In this document: positions 35,386 through 43,078 of the stretch, piece by piece | How the letters are laid out: the number at the start of each line of letters is the position of its first letter | Numbering within the stretch: position 1 is the first letter of the stretch | Origin: Plasticicumulans acidivorans | GTDB lineage: Bacteria > Pseudomonadota > Gammaproteobacteria > Competibacterales > Competibacteraceae | Direction: 5' to 3' | Length of the DNA stretch: 64,000 bases | Assembly: GCF_003182095.1 (NCBI RefSeq) | Contig: NZ_QGTJ01000003.1 | Location: forward strand, 372,001-436,000 | Made by a program: the position numbers and the translations under genes | Notes under the pieces: model-generated | Databases searched by the model: none | Told to the model about the DNA's origin: nothing | Seen by the model: the letters and a program-made list of their open reading frames with translations, nothing else

Positions 35386-37159
35386 GTACCTGGAAGCTGC
35401 GCAGCAGCTGCGGGGCAACCCCGGACAGTGGGCAGCTTACGAGTCCACCGGGAACTGCTGCATGCTGGCCGGTCCGGGCAGCGGCAAGACCAAGACGCTC
35501 GTCACAAAGCTGGCGCGTGTCATGGCGGAAGACGTGCGGTCGCCTAGAGGCGTCGCCTGCATCACTTTCAGCAACGAAGCGGCGCGTGAGCTCATTCGGC
35601 GCCTTCGGCAACTTGGACTTGAGCAGTCGCCGCGGCTGTTCGTCGGCACCGTTCACTCGTTCTGCCTGCTGCATCTGCTGTTGCCCTTTGCACAGTTGGC
35701 CGGCCTAAAGCTGCCGTACCCACTGAAGGTCGCCACGGAATCCGAGGCTGCGAGCATCTACCGGGCTGTGGCGGACAAGCTCCGGGGCATCGGCCAACCG
35801 GTGAGCAAATTTGAGGTCGACCGCCATCGCCGCGTGAACCTGGACCGCGACAGTAAGGCATGGTCGAAAAACGAGGAGATGACTGGCCTGGCCGAGGCGT
35901 ATGAGCAGGAGTTGCGCAAGCGGGGGCTTATCGACTTCGAGGACATCGTGCACTACGGCCAGCGGCTCGTGAACGAACACGACTGGGTCTTGAAAGTCAT
36001 TCGAGCGAAGTTTCCAGTGCTGGCCGTGGACGAGTATCAAGACCTGGGCGTTGCGCTGGACCGCATCGTGCGCCGGCTTACCTTCGAAGGAGGCGTGCGT
36101 CTCATTGCGGTAGGCGATGTGGACCAGTCCGTATATGGTTTCACGGGAGCAAACAGCGAGCTGCTGGAAGAGCTTTCTAAGGCGAATGACATCGAGACTA
36201 TTCCACTGAAAATCAACTACAGAAGCGGCACGGGCATCATCGAGGTCGCTCAGCGGGCCTTGGGAAAAGACAGGGGCTACGAGTCTTCGGAACCCGAAAG
36301 GCAAGCCTCTGTCCATGCGCACAAGTGCGACAAGGGCTTGCAGCACCAGGCTGAGTACGCCATACAGACACTAGTCCCCGCAGCACTGGCTGCCAAGAAG
36401 GGACGGCAGCTCGGTGACATCGCAGTGCTCTACCGGAACCGCAATGTGGGCGACGCGGCGGCAATCGAAGCCGTCAAGGCCAAGTACCCGTTCGTGCGCA
36501 TCGACAACGCCGCACCTTACCGCAAGGTGCCACTCACGAGCTGGGTGGAAGATTGCGCCATCTGGTGTGCAGGAGGCTGGAAGGTTTCGTCACCACCGCT
36601 GCACGATTTGCAAGGCAGATGGATTTCGTTGCATGGCGGGTTGTCGGACAAGGCGGCGCGTGACGCTGCGGCGCGGCTCACACGTTTTCTGTGGGACCAC
36701 CGAGGCGATGGCGCAGCGCTGGATTTTGTCACGGCTCTGCGCGCCGAACTGCTCGACGAGTTGATTAGCGACAGAACAGAGCTTGCCGACCAGAGCGCGC
36801 ACGTGGACGGCATGCACAAGGCACTCGAGAAGGGCGGTGTACTTATCGGCACGACAAAGGCTCAGCTCGGTCGGCGTGACGGCGCGCCCGAACAGCTCAA
36901 TCTGCTTACGCTCCACTCCGCGAAGGGCACGGAGTACGACGTCGCCATCATTCTGGGTCTGGACCAGGGCGAGTTCCCCTCGCCGAATTGGGCTGACAAC
37001 ACTCCGGAGAGGATGGAGGAAGCGCGTCGCTTGTTCTACGTCGGCATCACGAGAGCGCGCGACAAGGTTCACCTGATGTACAGCGGTTTCAGGCAGGGCC
37101 GCTTCGGCAGAACATGGCGCGAAGGGCCGTCGCAGTTCTTGGATGGTCTGCTGCCGTAG
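35360..37159 (+). CDS. gajB: Gabija protein GajB: UvrD-like superfamily 1 helicase
   Basis: The 599-residue helicase shows all SF1A motifs in order: GPGSGKT (38-44), ITFSNEAARE, VDEYQDLG, GDVDQSVYGFTGA, INYRSG, LLTLHSAKGTEYD and RRLFYVGITRARD. As the partner of GajA it senses DNA ends or termini and stimulates defence. It is about 100 residues longer than the GajB first characterised in Bacillus. The gene overlaps gajA and is followed by a small hairpin. The pair is in one reading direction with nothing else attached. Confidence 0.93.
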   Translation: MASPQSSPKYLEAAQQLRGNPGQWAAYESTGNCCMLAGPGSGKTKTLVTKLARVMAEDVRSPRGVACITFSNEAARELIRRLRQLGLEQSPRLFVGTVHSFCLLHLLLPFAQLAGLKLPYPLKVATESEAASIYRAVADKLRGIGQPVSKFEVDRHRRVNLDRDSKAWSKNEEMTGLAEAYEQELRKRGLIDFEDIVHYGQRLVNEHDWVLKVIRAKFPVLAVDEYQDLGVALDRIVRRLTFEGGVRLIAVGDVDQSVYGFTGANSELLEELSKANDIETIPLKINYRSGTGIIEVAQRALGKDRGYESSEPERQASVHAHKCDKGLQHQAEYAIQTLVPAALAAKKGRQLGDIAVLYRNRNVGDAAAIEAVKAKYPFVRIDNAAPYRKVPLTSWVEDCAIWCAGGWKVSSPPLHDLQGRWISLHGGLSDKAARDAAARLTRFLWDHRGDGAALDFVTALRAELLDELISDRTELADQSAHVDGMHKALEKGGVLIGTTKAQLGRRDGAPEQLNLLTLHSAKGTEYDVAIILGLDQGEFPSPNWADNTPERMEEARRLFYVGITRARDKVHLMYSGFRQGRFGRTWREGPSQFLDGLLP

Positions 37160-37174
37160 CTCTACACCGCAGGA

Positions 37175-37193
37175 AGCATCGCAAAGCGATGCT
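37175..37193 (+). terminator. Hairpin after gajB
   Basis: AGCATCGC and GCGATGCT pair around AAA, 16 bases after the gajB stop. No T-tract follows, so termination strength is uncertain. Confidence 0.45.
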
Positions 37194-37402
37194 GGTGCAT
37201 CGGATGGTCCTATCGAAAGCGGCCCTTCACTGAGGTCCGCTCCTAGCCGCTTGCTTTCAGTCCTAAAAGTCTTATGGCGTTGATGTTGTGGCATGTTGCG
37301 GCCGGAGGCAACAACCCTTCTGGCGTACAACCCAACGGCCGAAGGCCGAGGCAAGGGCTTGGCGTCGCCCTACGGGGCGGCGGCAAGTGCCGCGCCTAGT
37401 GG

Positions 37403-37546
37403 ATGATCTTGGAAGATCATGGATGGAATTTGAGAACCCACCGCAAGCCCGCGCCGTTGCTGTGTTTTCCGGTTGGAGGTGGGGAACGTTGCTACGGGTG
37501 AAGGGGAACGTTGCTACGGAGCTTGGGAAACGTTACTACGGGCTTC
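37403..37546. repeat. Three tandem 22-bp iterons and a hairpin: probable IncQ-type oriV
   Basis: Bases 37481-37546 are three directly repeated 22-bp units with the core GGGAACGTTGCTACGG. Copies 1 and 2 are identical over their first 17 bases; copy 3 has two substitutions. A hairpin (ATGATCTT-GG-AAGATCAT, 37403-37420) precedes them. IncQ origins contain about three 20-22-bp iterons bound by RepC and flanking hairpins. Here the iterons overlap the last codons of repC. No other rep function is seen in the preceding 240 bases (37160-37402). Confidence 0.72.
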
Positions 37547-38361
37547 GGCCTGCCAATTTCCCACTTCCCTGCCGCATACTCGCAGACCTTCCAGCCCACG
37601 GCGGCAAGCTCGGCCAGAGCCTTGCGGGCCTTCTGGCGGCGCTTCTTCATGGCCTCGGCGTTCGCCTCGTCCGGCCAGACGTAACCGGAAAGAGTATCCA
37701 GTTCCACGCGCCCGGCTTTGCCCGGATCGATCCAGCCGCATAGCCGTTGGTGAATAAGGCGGGCCGGGTCGGTCTGTAGCGCCCGAACCTCTGCCATCTC
37801 GATGCGGGTATAGGGGCGCCGCCCAAGAATCGCCTCTGCAATCTGGGGATTCAGCGCGACGAAGAGCCGTCCGTCCTCCTCGTCGAAGGCGTAGCTCATC
37901 AGGTGAAAAGACCTTTGCCTACTCCCCTTGGTGACTACCACCGTCACGTTTGCCATGCGCAGCAAACTCGCCTTGATCGCCCTGATATTGTCACCGCCAT
38001 CGGTCAAGCCGATTTCGGCTAGCAGGCTTGTCATGCTCTCTCGCACGACAAGTGCGTCCAGCCCAACCGCCTCGAATTTCGGCTCAAGGAATAGACGCAG
38101 TTGTTTCGGCAAGTCGGCTGTTGGCTCTGGCGTCAGGATGATGCCCTTTGGCCCTCCAAGAGCCACAAGACCTTGCAGCAGCCGCATGTCATCAGCGCCA
38201 AGCGGCTCGAAGCCGACGAACCGCGCTTGTTCATTCTCGGCGTAGTGATACGTCACATCGAGCTTGAGCTTCTTCCGTTCACCGCGCTTGAGACTGCGGA
38301 ACAAGCCGGGGACCAAGCAGTGCATTGGGTCGTGCCTGGCATGGGTGAGGTCAAAAGCCAT
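37492..38361 (-). CDS. repC: RepC, IncQ-type replication initiator
   Basis: The 289 residues align with RSF1010 RepC along most of their length: HARHDPMHCLVPGLFRSLKRGERKK near the start, LGADDMRLLQGLVAL, QLRLFLEPKFEAV, RLIHQRLCGWIDPGKAG and GYVWPDEA. RepC binds iterons in oriV and opens the origin. The ATG at 38361 has GGAGG 7 bases upstream and overlaps the end of repA by 11 bases. The C-terminal codons are made of iteron DNA, so the end differs from RSF1010. Confidence 0.93.
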   Translation of the reverse strand: MAFDLTHARHDPMHCLVPGLFRSLKRGERKKLKLDVTYHYAENEQARFVGFEPLGADDMRLLQGLVALGGPKGIILTPEPTADLPKQLRLFLEPKFEAVGLDALVVRESMTSLLAEIGLTDGGDNIRAIKASLLRMANVTVVVTKGSRQRSFHLMSYAFDEEDGRLFVALNPQIAEAILGRRPYTRIEMAEVRALQTDPARLIHQRLCGWIDPGKAGRVELDTLSGYVWPDEANAEAMKKRRQKARKALAELAAVGWKVCEYAAGKWEIGRPKPVVTFPKLRSNVPLHP

Positions 38362-39229
38362 CGCCGCGCCTCCGGCCATCACGTCCGTTTTCTTCGGCCC
38401 GGCTGACCTCATGCAGGTCCACCGGCACCAGAACACCGCCCGCGTGCCGCAAGTACCAGCAATCAAGTTGCGTAGCGTCGTAGTTCTGCTTGCTGACGCC
38501 GAAACGCACGAAGTAGCTGCGACGTTCGTTGCCGATGGGCTGCCGGTCATGGGTGCGGTCGCTAAGGCGCTTTGCCTCGTCCTCGGTCATGCGGGCGACG
38601 TAGCCACACCACCTGGCGTTGTCGATCAGTGCGGACGCGCCACGCGCGGCCTGCTGCTGGTCGGTCTGACCTTCGCGGGCGCTTCCCTTGCTGACATGGT
38701 GCAGGTAGAGCACGGATGCGCCCGTGGTGGCTGCAACGTGCTCCAGCACGGCCACGAGCTGAGCCATGTTTCCGTTGCTGTTCTCATCGAGGGCGTGAAT
38801 GCGGCTTAGGGTGTCCAGCACGATCAGCCGCGCCCCGGCGCTGTACTCAACGACGCGGCGCAAGTGCGCATCGTCCATGATGTTCAGGCGCTTGCCCATG
38901 ATCGACTCAAGCGCGAGGTTCTCCGCAATCGCTTGGCGGGCTGTGTGCCCAAGATGCTGGCCTATGGCGTGAATGCGCCGCACAAGCGCAGGCGCTGGAT
39001 CTTCCCCGGCTAGATAGACCACGCGCCCGGCGTGTGCGGGGGCAAGACCCACGAGGTCGCCGCCAGCGACACTGCACGCGATGCTCATAGCCGCTTCCAA
39101 CGCCCAGAAGCTCTTACCCGTGGCTCCTGGAGCGACGAGCGCGCCGACAGTCCCTGCAAGGAAGCCGGGCCATATGAAATCCAGGACCGGCGGCTCTTGC
39201 TCGAACGCCGCCAGTACATCAATCGCCAT
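38351..39229 (-). CDS. repA: RepA, IncQ-type hexameric replicative helicase
   Basis: The 292 residues match RSF1010 RepA: a start like INxLAAFEQEPPVLDF, TVGALVAPGATGKS (Walker A, 33-40), ARLIVLDTLSRIH (Walker B) and the LYLHHVSKG block. RepA unwinds DNA from oriV. It lies upstream of repC with overlapping ends, as in IncQ plasmids. The IncQ primase gene repB is not found nearby, so the replicon may need a host or other primase or be defective. The start follows the remnant of a small regulator gene. Confidence 0.93.
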   Translation of the reverse strand: MAIDVLAAFEQEPPVLDFIWPGFLAGTVGALVAPGATGKSFWALEAAMSIACSVAGGDLVGLAPAHAGRVVYLAGEDPAPALVRRIHAIGQHLGHTARQAIAENLALESIMGKRLNIMDDAHLRRVVEYSAGARLIVLDTLSRIHALDENSNGNMAQLVAVLEHVAATTGASVLYLHHVSKGSAREGQTDQQQAARGASALIDNARWCGYVARMTEDEAKRLSDRTHDRQPIGNERRSYFVRFGVSKQNYDATQLDCWYLRHAGGVLVPVDLHEVSRAEENGRDGRRRGDGF

Positions 39230-39232
39230 TCC

Positions 39233-39467
39233 TCAGTTCCCCGTTTCGTACAGGGATTCGTCGCTCAAAACGTCGGCGATCTACGAGGTTCGGAAGTAGA
39301 CCCGCCGGCCGATCTTCAAACGGGCCTTGTTGATCCGCCGCGTCCATTGGTTCGTCGCATGCAAGCTGCATCCTCAATCCATCAGGCGAACGATCCAGGA
39401 CAGTGGCGAGCTGAGCCATGCTCAGCAGCGGGCCGAAGCGTTGCAACAGCGTGTCTTCTATCGTCAT
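39233..39467 (-). pseudogene. Broken small regulator upstream of repA
   Basis: The gene starts at 39467 with GGAGG upstream and encodes MTIEDTLLQRFGPLLSMAQL and DRSPDGLRMQLA. It then shifts frame near 39360 and continues as TNQWTRRINKARLKIGRRVYFRTS, an in-frame TAG, and IADVLSDESLYETGN to a stop at 39233. Read through, it is a 78-residue relative of the 77-residue protein at 32282-32515. Two lesions mean repression of the rep operon may be lost. Confidence 0.8.
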
Positions 39468-39537
39468 TGCGTAAACCTCCGTTATCAACTGAATTGCAAC
39501 GAAGGTTACGCAGCGCCATGCTTGATGGGAGCCTATT

Positions 39538-39558
39538 TGTTGTCGATAATGGTTGACA
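39538..39558. repeat. Left inverted repeat flanking the zinc-ribbon/HTH gene
   Basis: TGTTGTCGATAATGGTTGAC plus A, whose complement matches 19 of 21 bases at 40606-40626. It overlaps the proposed start of the gene. Function may be as an operator of its product or as an end of a small mobile unit. Confidence 0.5.
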
Positions 39559-40595
39559 TGGAAAGTGAAGAAGACGCGCAAAAACGCCTTGGCCCTTACT
39601 ACATTGCCATCTGGCAAGGATGTGCTCCTGGCGTTTCTCAGGCCATCAGAGACTTTCGCGAACGCTGGAAGCCATACTCCATATCCTCGAGACGCTACCC
39701 CATCTGGCGACTGATCCACGAAGTGGTCGACCCCGCCGTGAGCGCGTACTTGGCAACTCTACCGGCACGTTATTCTGGTTACGTCCCCGGCGCGGGAACA
39801 GGAATCGGCTTCAGCGCAATCATTCGGCTGGTCGGGTTTGATGCGATGGTTCGTGTGCAACGGCAGTTGTTACGCCAGTTCATCAAAACCGAAGACAAGC
39901 AAACAGCCAGAGATCAACGCTTTGTTGCCGCGTTCGAATCATTAATCGACTTGGTTAGTGACTGCGGCCGAAAGCGTCCAAAAACCTCGACCGCCGTCAG
40001 GGGCGTCAGTCTCAATGCAGAACGCAAACACGGCTTTTGCGATTTCTGCGGAAATCTTTCGGAGTTTTCAGCCTTCATGGCCAACATCGCCGAAGAGAAG
40101 GTCAATGATGTGGAGCTTGAAAACCGCAAGAAGCTTGAACTCAGTCATCAGTATTGCAACAGGCATCGCCCCAAACTCCCGAATGGCGAGTGGAACCCTG
40201 TATACAGACAAGCGAAGCGGTCGCTCAGCCAGTTTGAAGTCGAGGTGGCGAGGCTCAGTCGCCAATGCGCCAGGCCATCCTCACCACAGGCAGCGGCGTC
40301 GGGAGATCCGCTGGTAGATAGCTATTACTACCGCTATTTGCTGCACAAGGGAGTGCAGCCGGCAGACAAAGCCGCCCTGCGCAATCTGGCCAGGTTGATG
40401 GTGGACAAAAAGCTGTCGGACACCAAGAAAAAAATGCTGGTTCTTCTACATTCCGGGTTCAACCAATCAGTGATCGCAAGCAAGTTGCAAGGCCATGGGC
40501 AAAAACCGCTGACTCGCCAAGCGGTATCTAAAGCACTGGCATCGATTTCCGAAGTATTCGACCTGAGGAAACCCAATAGGCATTTCGTTTTTTGA
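39549..40595 (+). CDS. Zinc-ribbon/HTH protein of the island family, intact copy
   Basis: From ATG 39549 the protein has 348 residues; the start is uncertain (39558 is also possible). The order is an N-terminal domain with no match I can name; a conserved block ATLPARYSGYVPGAGTG; a zinc site from CxxC (FCDFCG) and CxxH (YCNRH); and a C-terminal HTH (FNQSVIASKLQ...TRQAVSKALASI). The truncated relative is at 9609-10399. Both lie near an AlpA-like gene in guaA-type elements. It is probably a DNA-binding control protein, but this is inference. Confidence 0.68.
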   Translation: MVDMESEEDAQKRLGPYYIAIWQGCAPGVSQAIRDFRERWKPYSISSRRYPIWRLIHEVVDPAVSAYLATLPARYSGYVPGAGTGIGFSAIIRLVGFDAMVRVQRQLLRQFIKTEDKQTARDQRFVAAFESLIDLVSDCGRKRPKTSTAVRGVSLNAERKHGFCDFCGNLSEFSAFMANIAEEKVNDVELENRKKLELSHQYCNRHRPKLPNGEWNPVYRQAKRSLSQFEVEVARLSRQCARPSSPQAAASGDPLVDSYYYRYLLHKGVQPADKAALRNLARLMVDKKLSDTKKKMLVLLHSGFNQSVIASKLQGHGQKPLTRQAVSKALASISEVFDLRKPNRHFVF

Positions 40596-40605
40596 TGCCC
40601 ATCTT

Positions 40606-40626
40606 GTCAACCATAATCGCCAACAT
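40606..40626. repeat. Right inverted repeat flanking the zinc-ribbon/HTH gene
   Basis: TGTCAACCATAATCGCCAAC plus A, the partner of 39538-39558 (19 of 21 bases when one is reversed). It lies 11 bases after the gene's stop. No such repeat is left beside the truncated relative near 10400. Confidence 0.5.
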
Positions 40627-40739
40627 TTGAACCAAATCAAACGACTTCACCAGGCACCATCAGGCACATGTTCGCAAGTGACTGAAAGAGGCCAGGAGAT
40701 GCAGGCAACGACAAGCAAGACGCTCATCAGCTGCTGGCA

Positions 40740-40946
40740 ATGATTCCGTTGTCTGAACGCACGATTTTCAACATGGAGCAGCGCGGGGAGTTCCCGCGCC
40801 GGATCGCACTCACCAGCCGAAACGTCGCCTGGGATTTGGCCGAAGTCGAGGAATGGATCGAGGCGCGCAAGTCGTCAGGTGCTCAGGCCATGCGTCCTGG
40901 CTTCAGCCCGCCCATCAATGCCAGCGGCTCTACGGGACATTTTTAG
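40740..40946 (+). CDS. AlpA-like helix-turn-helix protein of element 2, N-terminus probably lost
   Basis: The 68 residues (MIPLSERTIFNMEQRGEFPR, then RNVAWDLAEVEEWIEARKS) match residues 56-100 of the AlpA-like protein at 18409-18786. In-frame codons continue upstream for 18 residues (with HQLLA before the Met) but without a start codon before a stop at 40683-40685. An ATG at 40699 in another frame has a ribosome site, so a frameshift near 40716 may have split the gene. The stop lies inside KorB-type site F. Confidence 0.65.
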   Translation: MIPLSERTIFNMEQRGEFPRRIALTSRNVAWDLAEVEEWIEARKSSGAQAMRPGFSPPINASGSTGHF

Positions 40947-40954
40947 CGGCTAAA
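40942..40954. promoter_or_regulatory. KorB-type operator (site F)
   Basis: Exact TTTAGCGGCTAAA, overlapping the last codon of the AlpA-like gene and lying before the leftward GIY-YIG gene's 3' end. Confidence 0.72.
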
Positions 40955-41044
40955 AAGCTCGATACATCCAATATCGATGATATTGCGGGCGACGCGCGCG
41001 GTGCCATCTCTCCTGCAAAGCACCTTTGACATAACGGCGACGTG

Positions 41045-41524
41045 TTAGGCGCCTCTCAACAGGATGCCCGCAATGTCCGCACCACATGCGCTTCTAGCGT
41101 CCTCCAATGGGTCGCGCCCCCTCCTAATGGGCAATTGAACTCTCAGAAATTCGAAATCATGTCGATGCATCATGATTTCAAACTCTGACCCTACGAAGTC
41201 CGGCATCTCCAGAAGGTCTTCATAGGTAAAGCCGGCAGCGTTGATCCTCGAAAGCACCGCGTCAAGCGTTTCAAAGAAGCTCGTGGTTCCCTCATACCAT
41301 TCGGCACGAAGGCGCGCTGGCTCCAGAAGCTTGTGTAGTAGCTTCTCTAGCCCTTTCACCTCTTCGCGGTACTCAGAACGCACAACGAAGGCGTGCGCGA
41401 TCGGATGTGGGCAACCGGTCTGAATATTGGACAGACGGCGTTGAATGCTTGAGGTCAGCCCGATCTTTACGTAGGTCTTGGTCTCACCTTTGCAGGCGAT
41501 TAAATAGACATAGTCCCTGTCCAT
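41045..41524 (-). CDS. GIY-YIG nuclease-superfamily protein (T5orf172/MUG113-like)
   Basis: The 159 residues carry the variant GIY-YIG core of the T5orf172/MUG113 type: DYVYLIACKGETKTYVKIGLTSS, RRLSNIQTGCPHPI, and AEWYEGTTSFF with a likely catalytic Glu nearby. Such small nucleases travel with phages and islands. No partner is adjacent: the integrase begins only after a 36-bp spacer on the same strand. Its cellular role is unknown. Confidence 0.75.
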   Translation of the reverse strand: MDRDYVYLIACKGETKTYVKIGLTSSIQRRLSNIQTGCPHPIAHAFVVRSEYREEVKGLEKLLHKLLEPARLRAEWYEGTTSFFETLDAVLSRINAAGFTYEDLLEMPDFVGSEFEIMMHRHDFEFLRVQLPIRRGRDPLEDARSACGADIAGILLRGA

Positions 41525-41560
41525 ATTGGTGCAGCCTCCCCGGCGTTCCAGCGGCTCACT

Positions 41561-42772
41561 TCAACTTGTCGAGTCCGTGGACCGTCTCAGTGTCCATTCG
41601 TCGATCATGTCCGCCCAGTCCTGCAACATCGCCGTGCGCTGCTCACGGTACTCGGCCTTGTTGTAGACGGCCCTGACGCCTCGCTGCTCGTGCGCCAGGC
41701 ACTTCTCGATCCAATCCGTGTTGTAGCCAGCCTCATGCAGCAACGTACTGGCCGTGCGCCTCAAGTCATGTGGCCCGAACTTGGTGAGCGACTTCCCTTC
41801 CTTCTGCGCCAGTCGATATGTCAGCGTCAGCACCTGGTTGAGCGTGGCGCTGCTCATGGGCAAGTCCGAGTCATACCGTGACGGCAGCACGTAGTCCGAT
41901 CCGCCGGCGAAGGTTTTGAGGGCAATGAAGATGTCCAGCGCCTGCCGGGACAGGAACACCAGGTGCGGATTGCGCCGCTTCATCCGCTCCTTCGGGATCG
42001 TCCAAAGTGCGTCGCTGAAATTGATCTCGCTCCAGGTCGCGTTGGTCAGCTCGCTCTTGCGCACCATCGTCAACAGCAGCAGCTTGGCCGCGGCCCGGAC
42101 GGATGGTGCTGTGCCGATACGCTCCATGTACTGGTACATCAGGCCGATCTCGTCGGGCGTTAGCGCACGGTCGCGCGGCTCGAACCTGGCGATGGTCGTC
42201 GGGCGCACCAGCACGGCCGGGTTCTCGACCTTCTGGCCGCGCTCTATGGCCCAGCGATAGACCTGCAACACCACCTCGCGCGCATGCACTGCAGTGGCCG
42301 GCGCGCCTCGCTCCACTATGGCATCGGTCAGTGCGCGCAAGTCCTCGTGGGTGATCTCCACCAGCTTCTGATTGCCGAATTTCGGTTTCAGCTCGCGCTC
42401 GTAGATGGAGCGGCGCATGTCACGGGTGGAATCGGCCATCTGGTAGCCCCGCAGCCACTTTTCCGCCCAGGCCCCGAACGTCTCCGCGTCCTTGACGCGG
42501 GCCTTATCCCGCGCCTTTTCCTTGGCCGGTGACTTCCCGGCCGCGACCATCTTCTTGGCCTCGCCCAACCGCTCGCGGGCTTCCGCCAGGGTGATGCCGC
42601 CGACGCCGTAGCGGCCGAAGGTGATGGTCTCCTGCCTACCGTGGATCGAGTAGTTGTAGCGGAACGAGATCGCTCCGGCGGCCGTGACGGCTACATAGAG
42701 ACCGTCACGGTCATTCACCTTGTAGAGCTTGTCCTTCGGCTTGAGGTTGCGCAGCTTGGTATCGGTCAGCAT
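41561..42772 (-). CDS. P4-type tyrosine integrase of element 2, guaA-specific
   Basis: The intact 403-residue integrase has an N-terminal arm-binding domain (LTDTKLRNLKPKDKLYKVNDRDG) and catalytic residues in LTMVRKSELT (Arg), GPHDLRRTAS (His, Arg) and CLAHEQRGVRAVYNKAEYREQR (His, Tyr). It starts about 310 bp from the end of guaA, with arm-type repeats between. This suits an integrase that uses the guaA 3' end as its att site, a known island target. The frameshifted relative at 19667-20922 is in the same orientation by the other att core. Confidence 0.93.
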   Translation of the reverse strand: MLTDTKLRNLKPKDKLYKVNDRDGLYVAVTAAGAISFRYNYSIHGRQETITFGRYGVGGITLAEARERLGEAKKMVAAGKSPAKEKARDKARVKDAETFGAWAEKWLRGYQMADSTRDMRRSIYERELKPKFGNQKLVEITHEDLRALTDAIVERGAPATAVHAREVVLQVYRWAIERGQKVENPAVLVRPTTIARFEPRDRALTPDEIGLMYQYMERIGTAPSVRAAAKLLLLTMVRKSELTNATWSEINFSDALWTIPKERMKRRNPHLVFLSRQALDIFIALKTFAGGSDYVLPSRYDSDLPMSSATLNQVLTLTYRLAQKEGKSLTKFGPHDLRRTASTLLHEAGYNTDWIEKCLAHEQRGVRAVYNKAEYREQRTAMLQDWADMIDEWTLRRSTDSTS

Positions 42773-43012
42773 GGTTCTCGCCCTGATTCAGCTCAAATAC
42801 CATGATCCGAAAAGCGGCCAATCCTGGCGTAAAACAACAACAAAATCATTGTGTTACGCAAATTCAATACCATGAACATCCGTAAGGTTGTTGCATGGTA
42901 TCGGCGACTTTTCATGGCATAGAAGCATTCGATGCCATCCATCATGCTATGAAAAAACGGTGCTTGGCGATGCCAAATGTTGCCAGGCGGTGCAGAACGA
43001 AATCAAAAAAAT
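42773..43012. repeat. att-side arm region of integrase 2
   Basis: AATACCATGA occurs at 42796-42805 and 42866-42875, and a reversed CATGGTAT is at 42894-42901. TCATGGCAT and CATGCTATG variants follow. These short repeats between integrase start and att core are likely arm-type sites. The rest of the stretch to guaA holds no gene. Confidence 0.55.
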
Positions 43013-43029
43013 CCCGTATTGACGCGGGC
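43004..43029 (-). terminator. Terminator of guaA, on the island side of the att core
   Basis: Read leftward from guaA, CCCG...CGGG (43013-43028) is followed by ATTTTTTTGATT. The stem is short but the T-tract is good. Since it lies beyond the att core, the island may have brought its own terminator for guaA. Confidence 0.55.
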
Positions 43030-43078
43030 TTAGGTGTGTTTTCGTGCCACTAGGTGCCAGCCAGTGCCAGACGCCGAA

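Noticed and set aside
37481..37546. CRISPR-like repeats
   Set aside because: The units are directly adjacent without spacers and lie at the end of repC, which fits iterons. No CRISPR array or cas gene is seen in the window.
42773..43078. tRNA gene as the integration target
   Set aside because: No tRNA cloverleaf was recognised near either integrase; the guaA end matches the internal att core instead.
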